From assembly GCF_009604405.1 (NCBI RefSeq), contig NZ_WEGK01000017.1, forward strand, positions 104,240-168,239: 64,000 nt of DNA, written 5' to 3'. Positions 9,001 through 18,556 of the stretch are shown piece after piece. Position 1 is the first letter of the stretch; each line of letters opens with the position of its first letter. The notes under the pieces were generated by a model. The model worked only from the letters and a program-made list of their open reading frames with translations. It did not search any database and was not told the DNA's origin. A program made the position numbers and the translations under genes. This DNA is from Nocardia macrotermitis. GTDB taxonomy: Bacteria; Actinomycetota; Actinomycetes; Mycobacteriales; Mycobacteriaceae.

Positions 9001-9203
9001 CACATGGCGTCTTCCGATCAAAGATAGCGGTATCACCGAACCGGTGGCAACCGGATTCGAAAGGCCGTATAGTCCAAGGGTTTTGGGGGCTTGCGATCGC
9101 GCCCGCGGTATGTCACGGTGACGAAAGCAGTGCGGTAGAGTTTTTCGCACCGGGAAGTCCGGACCGTCGGATGGGGTGGGTGGTCGCCATAGCTGGTGGT
9201 GGG

Positions 9204-12200
9204 ATGGACAAGCCGTCCGGCCTGGAGTACCTGCTCAACTGGCTGGGGCTGGATTGGCCCGAGGGCGACGAGTTCAAGATGTGGGACCTCGCCGACGATT
9301 GGCACAACGCGGCGAAATCGCTCTCGGATATCGATGGCGATATCGACGCGGCCATCGCGGCGGTGCGCGCCGCCTATCCGGACGGTTCCGGTGGCGAGGC
9401 GATGATCCAGCAGTTGCAGCAGATGCGCTCGGGTCCGCAGGCCATCGATCAGCTGGTCGCCTGGTTCAACCACGTCGGAGACAGTGCCGAGGCGTCCGGC
9501 GACTCCATTCAGGGCGGGAAGATCCAGTTCGAAACGTTGCTGCTGACAACGGCAGCCGCGCTACTGGCCGAGGAGGCATTTCCGCCGACCGCGCCCGCGG
9601 AGCAGGCGGCCACCATCGCCATTTCCAGGGTCGGCGCGCGAATGGCGATGCGGCAATTGCTCAAGCAGATCGCCGAGAACGGGCTCAAGGACGTTCTGCT
9701 GACCACCCTGAAAAATCAGTGGAAGCGACTGCTGCTGCATCTGGTCCTGGACGCCACCATTCCCGCCGGGGTGAATCTGGCCAATCAGGAGGCGAAGGTA
9801 CTCAGCGGCCATCAGGACGGCATCAACTGGGGTGAGGTCGGACAGACCGCCGTCGTGGGCCTGGCGGGCGGCCTCACCGGTGGTTTCGCCGGTGGGCTCA
9901 TGCAGGGGTGGATGCGGAACCTGAGCAGCGGGATGTTCCGGGGTCTGGTGTCCGGAATCACCGGCGGCGTGACCGGGACGCTGGCCAGCGGACTGGCCGA
10001 CATGGCGTACACAGGCGAATGGTCGATGGATCCGAGCGCGCTGGTGGCAGGGGCATTCTGGGGAGCGCACGGATCGCTGGGCGGGCATCACGGTCCGGTC
10101 GAGGACGGTACCGCGCCGCATACGCGGGTGACTGTTTCGGACGAGGGTGCCGTGCCCACCGAGCGGGTTTCGATTCCGGGGGAGGACGGCTCGACGCACG
10201 TCGAACCGGCCGGTTATTCGCCCGGCGATCATGCCTCGGTGTCGGATTCGGGTCCCGGCCAGCACGTCACCGAGCACTCCGAGACGACGCATTCGAGTCA
10301 GACGAGCCACAGCTCGGAAGTGACTCGGACGCAGGATAATTCGATGATCACCCGGGAACGTCCGGTGGATTCGCAGTCCGGGACCGGGATACCCACCGAG
10401 ACGCATTCGACCACGTCGCATACTGTCGAATTGCATTCCGAGACAACGAATTCAACCTTAACCGACCATTCGGGAGCGCGGGCGGACGCCACGTCCCGGC
10501 CCGAATCGCCGGTCGCGGCGCGTTCGACGAGTTCGGCGGGCGAGGGTGTGCGGGCCTCGAGTACCCGTCCGGCCTCGACCGGGGACGGCTCGAGTTCCCA
10601 TCGAACCGCCAAACCCGAAACCCTCACGCCGCGAGAGGAATCCAAGCCGCCGACCGAGCGTCCGATGGCGGGCGATGTGGAGTCGCCCGGCACGCGGGAG
10701 GGCTTGGAGTTGCCGACCTCGGATCCGGTGCACGCGGACAAGCCGTTCAGTGCCGCGTTCGATCATCCGGTTTCGGAGACTCCACACGTCGAGGATGTTC
10801 CGTTCTCGGGGTCGCGTTCCGGCGAAAACGCAGAAGTCGTTGTGCCTAACGATATTTCGACCATCCACGACACTCCTGCCCCGCCGGAACCCGCGACCCG
10901 GGCGGGTTTGGCCGAGGGGACCACGCATCCCGGTGGTCCGGAACGGCCCGGGGGTCGCGTGGGTGACCGGCCCGGGTCCTCCCCGATCCGGGCCCGCAGT
11001 ACGGGCGAGGAACGCGTGCCGGGCGAATCTCATTCTCGCCCAGTCGAATCCGGTTCGGAGCGGCCTCGCGAACTCGCCGGCGCCCGCTCCCGCGGTGACG
11101 ACGAAGTGCTCGGACCGAACGCGATACATTCGGAGGGGGACAAGGGAACTCAGTCGCCGGAGAATCCGGCCGATCACACGTCGCATGAGCAACACCACGC
11201 CGACCACGAGGACTACGCCTATACCGGCGGCGCGATTCGGCCGCGGGACGAGGGCATGGCGTTCGAATGGGCCGAGGACGCGTACGACGCGTTCCGCGGT
11301 AGTGATCGCGATGTCGATGACATCGCGGGCGTCCTCGCCGAGCATCCGCGCGAGGATGGGACGTACTTCTCCCGCGATGACATCGAGCAGATCAAGAACC
11401 ATCTGTTCCGTGAGGAACATCCGATCCGCGACTACGACGGTGAGATCGTCCAGAGACGTTACGACGCCGACCCCGATATCGCGGAGGCATGGATCCGGAT
11501 GCGGTCCGGTGAGCCGCGTCCCGCCGACCTCGTACTGCTCGAGCACGAGTTGGCAGAATCGAACTTCTACCGCGACAATCCTGGAGCGATCTACCAGGAT
11601 GCGCACGCCCACGCCAACGAGAGTCACAATTGGGCGAAAGTCGCGGAGCCACGCACGGGCGAACGTTACGACACTCTTTGGGGACGAGACGATGGCGCTA
11701 CTGATCTACTACAACCAGACCCGCAACGACCCGAACGAAGTGGAGTACCAGTTCGGGGAGACGAGGGAGAATCTCGATCGGGTGCTGACGATCGACAAGG
11801 CGAGCAACAGCGTCCGCACGGACCAACCGGAGGACGTGATCTTCCGGTCCGCAGCGGGTCGGATCAGGCTCCGGGCCAAGCGCGAGAAGGAGTGGCCTCA
11901 GAACGGGGTGATCGCCTCGTAGACGATCCGGACGGCACCTCGCGCGAGCCCCGCACCGGCGATCACGACGACCCCGCGTCTCGACCCGCTGATCGGAAAC
12001 AGGAAGAGCCGCAACGTGATCCGGCGGAGAACGAACATCACGAAGACGGGCCGACCGACCCGCACGAGCCCGGGACCACCGAGCGTCCGAGCGTCGAGGA
12101 AGCGTTCCACGATCACGCCGAGACCACCGACGCCGGCGTCTCACTGCACGCCCAGGATCCGGAACTGAGCAGGCTCGCCGCCCGCGTCCCCGCCGACGAC

Positions 12201-14240
12201 CGCTACTTCACCGTCGATGCTCACGTCACCGCCGACGGCCACGTCCGCATCGGCGAACACCGCTACACCCCCGAAGAATTCGGCGACATGCTGCGCGAAC
12301 ACGGCTGGGACGGCGAGAAACCCATCCGCATGATCGGCTGCGACGCCGCCGAGAACGGCTTCGCAGGCCGCCTGGCCAACCACCTCGACACCGACGTCCT
12401 GGCCCCCACCGCGAAAGCCTGGACCGACGAACACGGCCGCGTCTACAGCAGCACCTCCGAAAAGGACGCCAACGGCAACCCCCGCCCCCACATCCCGCCG
12501 GACGGCGAATGGCACACCACCCATCCGGACGGAACCGTCGTCATCGCGGGCGACGACGGCTTCGTCCCGGGGACACCCGCGGAAGCCAAACACGGGCTCG
12601 ACCACGACCCGGGCGCCATGCGCGACGCGCCGGGGCAGAACCGCAGGACCATCGACCCGTCGGACGAGCGGCTACTCGAACCGCTCACGGAACAGACGAT
12701 CGACGATCGGCCGGTCATCGTCGACGAGAACGGGGTGCCGCACAAGATCGATGGCGAGCCCGACAGCGCCGCGGTCGCCACCTCGCGGGACTTCCTCAAC
12801 GACCAGTTGCGGCGCTCCGGTGAGCTGTACGACGAGAAGACCGGGAACGGCTCCCGGTTCTACGTGCAGGACGACTCGAATCCGGCTGTGCCCAAGGCGA
12901 TCATCGATGGCACCGATTCCATCACCGGCACCACCGCCGACCTGGTCAAGGTCACCTGGCGCGACGGTCGGGTGGCCGGGGTCGAGACGTTCGACGCGAC
13001 GACCTCGACGCGTGTGGTGGACGATCCGGCGTCGGCGCTGGGCACCCTGCGGAACAAATTGCCGGACGGCACCAAGTATCAGGCCGACAACAGCGTCTTC
13101 GTCGCGCCGACGGAGGCGTCGGCGCGGGCTGTCACCGAGGCGGTCGGCGGGGATTCCAGGATTCGGGTGATCCATCCGGAGTCCGGGTTCGATTCGGCGG
13201 CGAGTGCGGGTGAATCGGGTGCGCGTTCGCGGTCGGGTTCGGAGGACGAGGGTGCTGGTTCGGCGCACGAGGGGCATCCGACGCGCACCGGTGAGGATTC
13301 GACCGACGGGCGGCCGATGGCTCGTGGCGATGATGATCCCGGTGTGCCCGACGGGGAGAAAAAGACGCAGCAGGAGGCGATGCGGGAGCAGGTCGAGCGG
13401 GCGAACAAAGATCCAGAATATTTCAAGCGATATTATCAGGATCGCGGCAATTACACGGTCCGGCACAGTAAAGGGGTGGCGGACGAAACCGGATACGTGC
13501 CCCCGCACCTGGTCAAGGACCCGGCAACCAGTAAATGGATCGCCGAGAACGACGCGCCCGCTCCATTGCAGCCGGATTATGCGACGGTGCATGATCCGGT
13601 CGGACCCGAAGGGCTCGCCGAAGAAAAGCTCGAGACGCTCAATTCCAGCGCTGCCGAAAGACATGATGCGATTTCGGAGGACATTCAGGCGGAGCGTGAT
13701 CTTAAGAGCGCTCGGGAGGCGCTGAAAAGCGAGGATACGCCCGAAAATCGTACGGCTGTTCAAAAGGCCGAAGAAGAGCATTCTCCGTTGCATCGGGAGA
13801 TGTCGGAGAAGTCCGAGAAATTCGGTGAGACGGTAGCCGCCGAGCACGCCATTCCGGATCATTACGAGGGCGCGGTGCCGGAGCGGTTGGAGGGGCCGGC
13901 CAACGGTAACGACCAGTTCGATCAGGTCTACAAGCTGCCGGACGGCAAGTACGTGGTCGTTGAGTGCAAGAGTTCGGTGGACACCGATCTCGGCGCTCGG
14001 TGGACCCGTGACGGCCTGCGGGTCTCGCAGGGGCGTCGCGAATACTTCCTCGATATTCTCGAAGAAATGCGGGAGCGTGGTGAGGAGTATCCGCACGAAC
14101 TCGAGTTGGCCGACGCGCTGGAAGATGCCTTGAACGACGGCGATGTCGACTATATCCTGGTGCAGGGTCAGAAGAACAACGGTGAGTATGCTGGGTATGT
14201 CATGAAAATATTCGATATCAGTGGTCGGAGGACTACGTGA
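9204..14240 (+). CDS. WXG100/CpnT-like polymorphic toxin with C-terminal PD-(D/E)XK nuclease-like tip
   Basis: A 1,678-residue multidomain protein. Residues 1-about 300 match the CpnT-like WXG100 N-terminal domain (DWPEGDEFKMWDLADDW, then FPPTAPAEQAATIAISRVGARM and Gly-zipper helices). Residues 300-700 are a disordered Ser/Thr/Pro/Gly linker. Residues about 729-815 form a module with an IKNHLF motif, LLEHELAE (His781-Glu782) and DAHAHANESHNW. About 960-1110 has a His/Cys pair (FTVDAH, MIGCDA) suggestive of a caspase-fold processing protease. The tip (about 1540-1678) has FDQVY (Asp1573) and VVVECK (Glu1587, Lys1589), a PD-(D/E)XK pattern. Bases 11692-11922 also encode another protein in the +1 frame, and here this frame looks non-coding in composition. 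The start is ATG 9204; ATG 9171 is the alternative. Imm49 overlaps the stop. Confidence 0.8.
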   Translation: MDKPSGLEYLLNWLGLDWPEGDEFKMWDLADDWHNAAKSLSDIDGDIDAAIAAVRAAYPDGSGGEAMIQQLQQMRSGPQAIDQLVAWFNHVGDSAEASGDSIQGGKIQFETLLLTTAAALLAEEAFPPTAPAEQAATIAISRVGARMAMRQLLKQIAENGLKDVLLTTLKNQWKRLLLHLVLDATIPAGVNLANQEAKVLSGHQDGINWGEVGQTAVVGLAGGLTGGFAGGLMQGWMRNLSSGMFRGLVSGITGGVTGTLASGLADMAYTGEWSMDPSALVAGAFWGAHGSLGGHHGPVEDGTAPHTRVTVSDEGAVPTERVSIPGEDGSTHVEPAGYSPGDHASVSDSGPGQHVTEHSETTHSSQTSHSSEVTRTQDNSMITRERPVDSQSGTGIPTETHSTTSHTVELHSETTNSTLTDHSGARADATSRPESPVAARSTSSAGEGVRASSTRPASTGDGSSSHRTAKPETLTPREESKPPTERPMAGDVESPGTREGLELPTSDPVHADKPFSAAFDHPVSETPHVEDVPFSGSRSGENAEVVVPNDISTIHDTPAPPEPATRAGLAEGTTHPGGPERPGGRVGDRPGSSPIRARSTGEERVPGESHSRPVESGSERPRELAGARSRGDDEVLGPNAIHSEGDKGTQSPENPADHTSHEQHHADHEDYAYTGGAIRPRDEGMAFEWAEDAYDAFRGSDRDVDDIAGVLAEHPREDGTYFSRDDIEQIKNHLFREEHPIRDYDGEIVQRRYDADPDIAEAWIRMRSGEPRPADLVLLEHELAESNFYRDNPGAIYQDAHAHANESHNWAKVAEPRTGERYDTLWGRDDGATDLLQPDPQRPERSGVPVRGDEGESRSGADDRQGEQQRPHGPTGGRDLPVRSGSDQAPGQAREGVASERGDRLVDDPDGTSREPRTGDHDDPASRPADRKQEEPQRDPAENEHHEDGPTDPHEPGTTERPSVEEAFHDHAETTDAGVSLHAQDPELSRLAARVPADDRYFTVDAHVTADGHVRIGEHRYTPEEFGDMLREHGWDGEKPIRMIGCDAAENGFAGRLANHLDTDVLAPTAKAWTDEHGRVYSSTSEKDANGNPRPHIPPDGEWHTTHPDGTVVIAGDDGFVPGTPAEAKHGLDHDPGAMRDAPGQNRRTIDPSDERLLEPLTEQTIDDRPVIVDENGVPHKIDGEPDSAAVATSRDFLNDQLRRSGELYDEKTGNGSRFYVQDDSNPAVPKAIIDGTDSITGTTADLVKVTWRDGRVAGVETFDATTSTRVVDDPASALGTLRNKLPDGTKYQADNSVFVAPTEASARAVTEAVGGDSRIRVIHPESGFDSAASAGESGARSRSGSEDEGAGSAHEGHPTRTGEDSTDGRPMARGDDDPGVPDGEKKTQQEAMREQVERANKDPEYFKRYYQDRGNYTVRHSKGVADETGYVPPHLVKDPATSKWIAENDAPAPLQPDYATVHDPVGPEGLAEEKLETLNSSAAERHDAISEDIQAERDLKSAREALKSEDTPENRTAVQKAEEEHSPLHREMSEKSEKFGETVAAEHAIPDHYEGAVPERLEGPANGNDQFDQVYKLPDGKYVVVECKSSVDTDLGARWTRDGLRVSQGRREYFLDILEEMRERGEEYPHELELADALEDALNDGDVDYILVQGQKNNGEYAGYVMKIFDISGRRTT
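11692..11922 (+). CDS. Small immunity-like protein nested out of frame in the toxin gene
   Basis: A 76-residue ORF beginning MALLIYYNQTRNDPNEVEY and ending EWPQNGVIAS, preceded by GGGGA seven bases before the ATG. About 89% of its codons end in G or C, whereas the surrounding toxin frame read through the same bases has roughly half G/C third positions and a Pro/Arg/Gly/Ser-rich translation. The coding frame therefore switches here and returns to the toxin frame after the TAG. It directly follows the HELAE-type toxin module, exactly where an immunity gene would sit after a toxin tip. It resembles small actinobacterial hypothetical proteins beside toxins; immunity function is inferred from position. 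Confidence 0.7.
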   Translation: MALLIYYNQTRNDPNEVEYQFGETRENLDRVLTIDKASNSVRTDQPEDVIFRSAAGRIRLRAKREKEWPQNGVIAS

Positions 14241-15097
14241 CACGTACTGTTGAAACGCATTGGACTGCTGGTCCGAACGCTGAGCAGTATGCTGTCTCGA
14301 TGGGGGCGAGTGTTGCCAAGTCGATCAATAGACTGGAGACCTCGCCGGAAATGATCGATTCCGCGTTCTCCAAAACAATGCAGTACATGCAAGCGCAGTG
14401 CACTGTCGACCCGGCTGCGGTACTGGGTAAGACCTGGGAATCGGTGGTTACCGCCATGCAGGTCGGATCGGCGATGTTCGCCATCACCAGTCGCACCGAG
14501 GGCACCGTCGAATGCCGTATCGACCACGAGATTCGGCAGCTCCCAGCGATCGGACCGCGAACCTTCCCCAATGTCGGGCAGTGGCTCAACGCGTTCTGGT
14601 TGGCGATCGTCTGCCGCGATCAGGACCGGATGACCCAGCTCTGCAACTTTCCGGTGGAGCGGCTGCGCGAGGCCGAGGGTGAGACCGATGAGTTCGTCTA
14701 TCTCTGGGCGGACACCCTGCAGACGTACTGGCTTCGTCGTCCCGGGGTGGTGGAGAAGCTGACCGCCACGATCAACGCGTCCTATCCCGATGTCGCGACG
14801 CTCATGCCGAAGGATCGCCTGGAGAAACTCGTCTATCAGCCGATCAATCTCTTCCACCGATTTCTCACCGAGGATCGCGCCGGTTTCGACGACGCCCTGG
14901 TGGAGGCGTTGGAGCTGCACAAGATGTACTGGACCGCCGACGAGGATCGGGCGAAGAAGACCGCCGGGCGTATTGCCTTGGGCCCGTTGGCGATCACCTG
15001 CTTCGCCTACGACGGAGAATTCCCGATCGACGTCGAATCCGGTTATATTCCGAAGGAGCTCGTACAGCGCGGCTGGCTCGGCGAATTCCCGGTGTGA
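14237..15097 (+). CDS. Imm49-family immunity protein
   Basis: A 286-residue, helix-rich cytoplasmic protein recognised as Imm49 from the conserved run AFWLAIVCRDQDRMTQLCNF, then LWADTLQTYWL, FLTEDRAGFDDALVEALELHK with YW, LGPLAITCFAYD and VESGYIPKELV. Imm49 proteins neutralise the C-terminal toxin encoded immediately upstream. GTG 14237 overlaps the toxin stop by four bases and is preceded by GGAGG at 14227-14231, so toxin and antidote are translationally coupled. The cognate target is presumably the PD-(D/E)XK-like tip of the 9204-14240 protein. Confidence 0.88.
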   Translation: MTRTVETHWTAGPNAEQYAVSMGASVAKSINRLETSPEMIDSAFSKTMQYMQAQCTVDPAAVLGKTWESVVTAMQVGSAMFAITSRTEGTVECRIDHEIRQLPAIGPRTFPNVGQWLNAFWLAIVCRDQDRMTQLCNFPVERLREAEGETDEFVYLWADTLQTYWLRRPGVVEKLTATINASYPDVATLMPKDRLEKLVYQPINLFHRFLTEDRAGFDDALVEALELHKMYWTADEDRAKKTAGRIALGPLAITCFAYDGEFPIDVESGYIPKELVQRGWLGEFPV

Positions 15098-15151
15098 GCA
15101 TACGGTTTCCAGTGCAAGGGGCACTTTCATGTCGAACAAGGTGAGGCAACG

Positions 15152-15550
15152 GTGAGCAGGTTCGCGGAGGTGATCGTGCTGGCTCGGAATGCCGAGCAGG
15201 TGATGGCGCCGTTGACCCGGCCCGATCCGGCCCGCGAGTGGCAGCAGTGCTTCACTCCGGTCGATGATTCCGTGTTCTCGGGTTCCGGTACGGGAGCGGG
15301 CGAATGCTATACGTGGGTCGTGCAGTTCCACCGGCTGAACTGGGGCGGGCTGCTACCGCTTCTCGAGTCCCTGGCCTGGCCGAATCCCGAATCCGTCCAG
15401 GTGCTCGTGCGGGACGAGGAGGACGACTGCTTCGGCCTGTGGATGTTGTTCGACGGCAAGCTGGTCGAGGTTCAGCTGCCGCGAACCAGGCGTGATCCGC
15501 TGCCCGGCGACTCGGTGACCGGTGTCCTGACCAGAACCGATCGCGAATGA
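15152..15550 (+). CDS. Hypothetical protein, possible accessory immunity protein
   Basis: A 132-residue soluble protein, not recognised as a named family. It starts at GTG 15152 after a purine-rich AAGGTGAGG, 54 bases behind the Imm49 gene on the same strand. The sequence is balanced and fold-like (FHRLNWGGLLPLLESLAWPNP, DDCFGLWMLFDGKLVEVQLPR) with no signal peptide or membrane segment. Position suggests an orphan immunity gene or further antidote of toxin locus A; no direct evidence. It is convergent with the next gene, 17 bases away. Confidence 0.6.
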   Translation: MSRFAEVIVLARNAEQVMAPLTRPDPAREWQQCFTPVDDSVFSGSGTGAGECYTWVVQFHRLNWGGLLPLLESLAWPNPESVQVLVRDEEDDCFGLWMLFDGKLVEVQLPRTRRDPLPGDSVTGVLTRTDRE

Positions 15551-15567
15551 CGCGGTAGCGACCGATT

Positions 15568-15963
15568 TCAAGAGCCGGTTATCACCGAGACCGCGCGATC
15601 CTTCGTGGTTTCGTCGACCGGACCGAGTTCGAAACCGCGCGCCTGGATATGCCGCACCAGCTTCGGTTCCGGGGCCAGCCCGTGTTTGCGGAGGTAGTGC
15701 GGGACCGAACCGGCCCAGATCCAGGTGCCATCGGTGCGGTAGTTCAGGGGGACGTCGCGGTCGGCGGGGGCGAATTCGTCGACGTCGAAACTGCGGGCGG
15801 CCAGCACGATGGGGGCGGACTCGAGGTAGGTCAGCAGGGCGTCGGTCAGTGTGGGATCGATGGGGTCGCGGTCGATGATGGGGCGACCGTCCAGGTCGCG
15901 GCCCTCGTAGACGCGGGCCAGGCGCGGCGGCGATGCGGGCGCGTCGTTGGTCGGCTCGCTCAT
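15568..15963 (-). CDS. Conserved hypothetical protein
   Basis: A 131-residue acidic protein. The central LNYRTDGTWIWAGSVPHYLRKHGLAPEP-type region (quoted in part: YRTDGTWIWAG) and the following ELVRHI-like helix recur in many actinobacterial hypothetical proteins, often near toxin-immunity loci. Function is unknown. No signal peptide or transmembrane segment is visible. It lies between toxin locus A and the M13 peptidase, on the peptidase's strand. Confidence 0.65.
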   Translation of the reverse strand: MSEPTNDAPASPPRLARVYEGRDLDGRPIIDRDPIDPTLTDALLTYLESAPIVLAARSFDVDEFAPADRDVPLNYRTDGTWIWAGSVPHYLRKHGLAPEPKLVRHIQARGFELGPVDETTKDRAVSVITGS

Positions 15964-16072
15964 CTGGATGCCATTCCTTCCGAAGGGTTTTCGAGTCTGC
16001 GGCCCGATCGTAACCGGGCGGGGCGGCGCGATCCGTCGATGGAGATCTGCCGCCCTGCCCAGGTGTGCGACC

Positions 16073-18106
16073 TCAGAGGCTGACGCGCTGGTCCTTGGCG
16101 AGGAAGAGTTTGTCGGTCTCCTTGATGCCGAAGGTCTGGTAGAACTCCGGCAGGTTGCGGACGACCTGGTTGCAGCGGAATTCGCTGGGGGAGTGGACGT
16201 CGTTGGCGAGGAGTTGTTCGGTGTACTGGGGGGTCTGTTTGGCGCGCCAGTTGCGGCCCCAGGACAGGAACATATCGGTGTAGTTGGGGGTGTCGGTCTT
16301 GAGATCGATGCGGAAGGCGGACAGCGAGATCATCAGGCCGCGCAGGTCGGCGAGGTTCTCCCCGACGGTGAGCGCGCCGTTGACGTGGTCGGTCGGTGGC
16401 AGGCCCTCGGGGACCAGTGCGTCGTACTGGGTGATGAGCTGCTTGGTCTTGGCTTCGAAGGCCGCGCGGTCCTGCGGGCTCCACCAGTCCTTGCGGTTGC
16501 CGTCGCCGTCGTATTTGGATCCCTGGTCGTCGAAGCCGTGGCCGATCTCGTGGCCGATGACCGCGCCGATCGCGCCGTAGTTCACCGCGGCCTCGGCATT
16601 CTTGTCGAAGAACGGGGCCTGCAGGATGGCGGCGGGGAAGTTGATCGAGTTGGAGGTCACGTCGTAGTAGGCATTGACGGTCTGCGGGGTCATACCCCAT
16701 TCGGTCTTGTCGACCGGGGTGCCGAGCTTGTTCATCGCGCGATCGGACTCGAAAGCCGTGATGGCGAGCAGGGATTCGACGAGTTTGCCGCGGGTGACCT
16801 TCACCTTCGAGTAGTCGACCCACTTGTCGGGGTAGCCGATCTTGACGGTGATCTTGCCCAGTTTGGCGATGGCGGCATCGCGTGTGGGCGGTGACATCCA
16901 GCTCGAATTCTGGAAATTCTGCCGGTAGGCGGCGAGCAGATTGTCCACCAGTTGCTTCGCGCGGTCCTTGGCCTCGGCGGGGAAGTACTTGGCCACGTAC
17001 AGCTTTCCGAGCATCTCGCCCAGGTTGGCGTCGACCACGCCGACCGCGGATTTCCACAGTTCGGGACGCTGCTGCACACCCGCGGTGACCTTCACGTACT
17101 CGAAATTGGCATCCGAGAGCGCCTTGGTCAGGTACTTGGCGTAGCTGCGCAGCAGGGCCAGCTTCAGATAGTCGCGCCAGATCGCGATATCGGTGGCCGC
17201 CCAGAGCTGCCCGGCCGCGGTGACATAGGACGGTTCGGCCACCACGATCTTCGCGAACAGCGTCTTCGGGCGGCTGGTGCTGCCGGAAAGCCAAGGCTCC
17301 CAATCGAATTCGGGAGCCAGCGCCTTGACCTCGTCCCAGGATTTCAGGTTGTAGGTGGCATCGCTGTCGCGGGTCTGCACGTTGTTCCAGAAGGCCGCGG
17401 CGATCTGCTTCTCCAGATCGACCACCCGCTGCGCCGCGCCGTTCGGATCGGCCAGACCGCCGCCGGTGGCCAGCTTCTGCATCAGCGTCGAATAGGCCGC
17501 GAGATACTGCGCGAACTGGGGCTTGCTGTAGTACTGCTCGCTCATGCCCAGGCCGGACTGGCCGATCGAGGGCAGGTAGGCGGTGGAATGCTTCTGATCG
17601 ACCGAGATGCCGAGCCCGATCAGCCCGCCCAGCGGCAGCGCGCCCATCACCTTGGCCAGATCGGGTTTGGTCGCCGCGCCGTCGATCTTGGCGAACAAGC
17701 CGGCCAGCGGGGTCAGGCCCAGCTTGTCGAGGGTGGCCTCGTCCATCCGCGCGTCGTACAGATCGCGGATCTGCTGCTCGGGTGTGCCGTCCTTCGGATC
17801 CTTGATCCCGGCGATGACCTCTTTCAGCTGCCCCTCGACCCGGTCGGACACCTCGGTGAAGGTGCCGAACTCCGACTTGTCCGGCGGCAGCTGATAGGTG
17901 CGCAACCAGGTGCCGTTGACGTGCCGGAACAGATCGTCCTGCGGGCGCACGGCCTGATCCACGCCCGACAGATCCGGCCCGGCGGGCGGCTTCGAGACCG
18001 AATCGTCGGCATTGCACGAGGCCAGCGTCGCCGCGACCGGCACGGCTCCGAGCGCGACCAGGAACGAACGGCGATCCAGCTGAACTGGACGACGCGACGA
18101 ACTCAC
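16073..18106 (-). CDS. M13 (neprilysin-type) zinc metallopeptidase, predicted Tat lipoprotein
   Basis: A 677-residue M13 endopeptidase. The N-terminus has a twin-arginine signal (RRSFLVALGA) and a lipobox LASC (Cys about residue 30), so the mature enzyme should be a membrane-anchored extracytoplasmic lipoprotein. The zinc site is HEIGHGFDDQG, the third ligand lies in ENLADLRG, and the C-terminus has the family signature around EFRCNQVVRNLPEFYQTFG. Length is typical of the family. It cleaves short peptides outside the cell. GTG 18104-18106 is the start, with GGAAGGA upstream. It is divergent from the rplN operon. Confidence 0.93.
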   Translation of the reverse strand: MSSSRRPVQLDRRSFLVALGAVPVAATLASCNADDSVSKPPAGPDLSGVDQAVRPQDDLFRHVNGTWLRTYQLPPDKSEFGTFTEVSDRVEGQLKEVIAGIKDPKDGTPEQQIRDLYDARMDEATLDKLGLTPLAGLFAKIDGAATKPDLAKVMGALPLGGLIGLGISVDQKHSTAYLPSIGQSGLGMSEQYYSKPQFAQYLAAYSTLMQKLATGGGLADPNGAAQRVVDLEKQIAAAFWNNVQTRDSDATYNLKSWDEVKALAPEFDWEPWLSGSTSRPKTLFAKIVVAEPSYVTAAGQLWAATDIAIWRDYLKLALLRSYAKYLTKALSDANFEYVKVTAGVQQRPELWKSAVGVVDANLGEMLGKLYVAKYFPAEAKDRAKQLVDNLLAAYRQNFQNSSWMSPPTRDAAIAKLGKITVKIGYPDKWVDYSKVKVTRGKLVESLLAITAFESDRAMNKLGTPVDKTEWGMTPQTVNAYYDVTSNSINFPAAILQAPFFDKNAEAAVNYGAIGAVIGHEIGHGFDDQGSKYDGDGNRKDWWSPQDRAAFEAKTKQLITQYDALVPEGLPPTDHVNGALTVGENLADLRGLMISLSAFRIDLKTDTPNYTDMFLSWGRNWRAKQTPQYTEQLLANDVHSPSEFRCNQVVRNLPEFYQTFGIKETDKLFLAKDQRVSL

Positions 18107-18323
18107 AGGAAAATCCTTCCCCGACTGCTTGTGGTGTGGCGGACGTGGGTCGTAGCGCGACCGAGGCTACTGGAGCCTGCTGAGAACGGCTGAAGAACGA
18201 CGACGCCCCTGATCAGTGGCCGCTTGACGGTTGCCCATCGAATCCCCCTTCGATCGTGATTACTGCCAGCGTACCCAGGGGTACCGACAAGTTCAGAGGT
18301 CGTATTTTCCAGCGGGCCCGGAT

Positions 18324-18352
18324 TTGGGCTCTACCTGCGGCTTGGCTACACT
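18324..18352 (+). promoter_or_regulatory. Promoter of the rplN-rpsN ribosomal operon
   Basis: TTGGGC (18324-18329), a 17-base spacer and TACACT (18347-18352), followed by GGTCCGGTTGCTTG. A nearly matching block with the same TACACTGGTCC core and the same spacing from GATTT precedes rpsH at 35164-35192. The transcript would carry a leader of about 200 bases. In the 450-base gap 18107-18556 no gene was seen besides this promoter and leader. Confidence 0.6.
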
Positions 18353-18556
18353 GGTCCGGTTGCTTGCGGGACAGCTGTGCCCGCACTTCGGCCGCGAACC
18401 CACAGTGGTTGATCCTCGGATCCTCGATAACCGCTGGCAGGCGCTGCCCCGCGTAGCTTGCGGAGCGGGCCACAAGGCTCAGCTGAGGGGCAACTGACCA
18501 TGCCCGTCGGGTCGGCAATCCGGCGTGCATTTCGTCCAGGTCTAGGAGGAGCTGAA

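Noticed and set aside
10546..11691. Upstream part of the +1 frame before the nested immunity-like gene
   Set aside because: Before 11692 its translation is Arg/Ser/Thr-rich with poor codon bias while the toxin frame is natural; only 11692-11922 is supported.
18213..18530. Small minus-strand frame upstream of rplN
   Set aside because: It covers the rplN promoter and leader, and no conserved protein pattern is seen.
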